This document shows positions 63,039-64,000 of a DNA stretch of 64,000 bases, in pieces. The notes under the pieces are model-generated. The model had not been told where the DNA came from. It was given only the letters and a program-made list of their open reading frames with translations, and searched no databases. The stretch is taken from the NCBI GenBank assembly GCA_035409945.1, contig DAONQC010000004.1:1-64000 (forward strand), written 5' to 3'. A program made the translations under genes and the position numbers. The stretch is from MWEH01 sp035409945. GTDB lineage: Bacteria; Bacillota; Clostridia; Christensenellales; DTU072. Within the stretch, counting starts at the first letter, position 1. The number at the start of each line of letters is the position of its first letter.

Positions 63039-64000
63039 TTACCATAAATCGCTATAAGTTGTTGCTTTATCTACAAAGGCCATTTTAGTTTCATAATCTT
63101 CCATGTCTTGTGTATAGCCATTGTACCAGCCGTCTTCAAAGACTTCTGGATTCTTTAAATCTTCTAGCTTATGATATCTATCGTAGCGTTGAATTCCACC
63201 GCTTGCATCTGGCATTAAGCGGTCAAACACTAATAATCCAGATTTGTTTTCATCATACTGAGACTGCTCAAAATACTCGCCCATATCAGTAAATGCGTTT
63301 TGATGAACTTTTGAGACATATTTAATTAAAGTACTATCTATGTAATAGACACTTCCTTCCATAACTTCATATCTCATAGCTTGACCATTAGTAATTTTCT
63401 TTGGATCTGCAAACGCTATAAATGAGAAACCTAAGTGGTGTACAGCTTGATTTCCTTGAGCTGTTGCATATAACTTAAAGTCAAACATTTCAACATCAAA
63501 CCCGTACTCTTTCAAGTCTTCATCTTCTTCTTCCATTCTATGCATTGAAGTATTGCCTGTGTATTGTACTAGCATTGCAGACTTAGCTTGCGCCATGTCC
63601 TGATAGGCTATATAAAATTTATCTTTTACAAGGGCATCCTTATCAAGAATTTTTGCTTCCATGTAAGCTTCCATTCCTATTTTTATACAAGAAAAATCTT
63701 CCTCTGACTCCCAATCTGCTTTTTCAAATGTCAGTAAAGTTTTAATCTTGAAGGCGTATGGGCCTACTTCTTTTAAGTCGTTCAGAGGTAACGCAATACT
63801 TGTTAGAGCGGTGTTTTCAAACGCACTCTTTCCTATAATCTCTAGGCATCTCGAATCCATAACGACTTCATTCAGATTAGCTGCATCTTTAAACGCTGAG
63901 TCGCCAATTTCGCGAATGTTTTTACCTAGATAGATTTTTGATATTGATTGTTCATCTTTAAATGCATTGTCTCTTATTTTTACAATCTTTTTGCCCTCTA
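63039..64000 (-). CDS. BspA-type leucine-rich repeat surface protein, C-terminal part (cut by window edge)
   Basis: About 320 residues are readable and the frame is open to the window end. Upstream of an internal Met at 63860 the sequence still reads LRR units (VKIRDNAFKDEQSISKIYLG, IREIGDSAFKDAANLNEVVM, LEIIGKSAFENTALTSIALP), so 63860 is not the start. The repeats match the TpLRR/BspA class (xxIGxxAFxxxxxLxxIxLP), common in surface adhesins of mucosal bacteria. The last 230 residues are not repeats and are not recognised. It lies upstream of the InlB-repeat lipoprotein on the same strand. Confidence 0.85.
   Translation of the reverse strand, partial: EGKKIVKIRDNAFKDEQSISKIYLGKNIREIGDSAFKDAANLNEVVMDSRCLEIIGKSAFENTALTSIALPLNDLKEVGPYAFKIKTLLTFEKADWESEEDFSCIKIGMEAYMEAKILDKDALVKDKFYIAYQDMAQAKSAMLVQYTGNTSMHRMEEEDEDLKEYGFDVEMFDFKLYATAQGNQAVHHLGFSFIAFADPKKITNGQAMRYEVMEGSVYYIDSTLIKYVSKVHQNAFTDMGEYFEQSQYDENKSGLLVFDRLMPDASGGIQRYDRYHKLEDLKNPEVFEDGWYNGYTQDMEDYETKMAFVDKATTYSDLW

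Noticed and set aside
1..64000. Mycoplasma-type genetic code (TGA as Trp)
   Set aside because: Several intact genes end in TGA, for example the Fic gene and the 547-residue membrane protein, and Trp is encoded by TGG.

Overview
The window is AT-rich and uses TGA as a stop. Its promoters are sigma-70-like (TTGACT-17-TATAAT type) and most genes have strong GGAGG ribosome sites. Pyruvate:ferredoxin oxidoreductase, FeoB, fused dihydroxyacetone kinase, a sialidase with N-acetylneuraminate lyase, and large BspA/InlB/M6-type surface proteins point to an anaerobic, probably host- or mucosa-associated member of the Bacillota (Clostridia-like). I cannot name a genus. No rRNA, tRNA, CRISPR array or prophage is seen.

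Layout. 1-3290: an IS607-type transposon end (tnpB cut by the edge, tnpA) and a Schlafen/AlbA-type ATP-binding regulator, preceded by two arrays of 12-bp iterons. 3291-8303: two YtcJ-like amidohydrolases; the second is translationally coupled to a membrane-anchored protein with a degenerate gamma-glutamylcyclotransferase-like domain. 8304-9818: a Fic protein behind an array of helically spaced repeats. 10007-13412: a membrane protein, a NifX-like protein and an M3 oligopeptidase. 13933-21428: a 2006-residue M6-family surface metalloprotease and a GDSL lipoprotein. 22229-24729: a DUF308-like membrane protein and an ABC exporter. 25153-29621: a sialic acid locus (degenerate GH2 protein, sialidase, NanA). 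29861-32389: a P-type ATPase. 32661-34740: a possible EndoU-type nuclease with a downstream acidic partner, divergent from an RHH/WYL-like regulator and a 48-residue basic protein. 35347-38030: DUF1538 transporter-like protein and a double PII-like protein. 38112-45103: central metabolism (dihydroxyacetone kinase, glycerol dehydrogenase, PFOR). 45693-50479: alpha/beta hydrolase, thioredoxin, Crp/Fnr regulator, beta-propeller protein. 50794-56766: a four-module CoA-disulfide reductase fusion and the feoA-feoA-feoB-Cys-rich operon. 57145-64000: an MBL hydrolase and three cell-surface proteins, the last one open at the right edge.

Metabolic links: glycerol dehydrogenase and fused DhaK/L convert glycerol to dihydroxyacetone phosphate. 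PFOR oxidises pyruvate, and the Feo system supplies iron for its clusters. The sialidase/NanA pair would feed host sialic acid into the same pathways.

The most unusual property is in the non-coding DNA. At least a dozen intergenic regions contain diverged local tandem duplications (period about 40-130 bp). At six genes the duplicated unit is the gene's own 3' end including the stop codon. Two short element families are also dispersed among loci, and several gaps hold recognisable relics of broken genes (AAA ATPase, PFOR, possibly FtsK). The best candidates for undescribed biology are this duplication pattern, the two operator-like repeat arrays ahead of the Fic and Schlafen genes, and the EndoU/partner/RHH-WYL locus.
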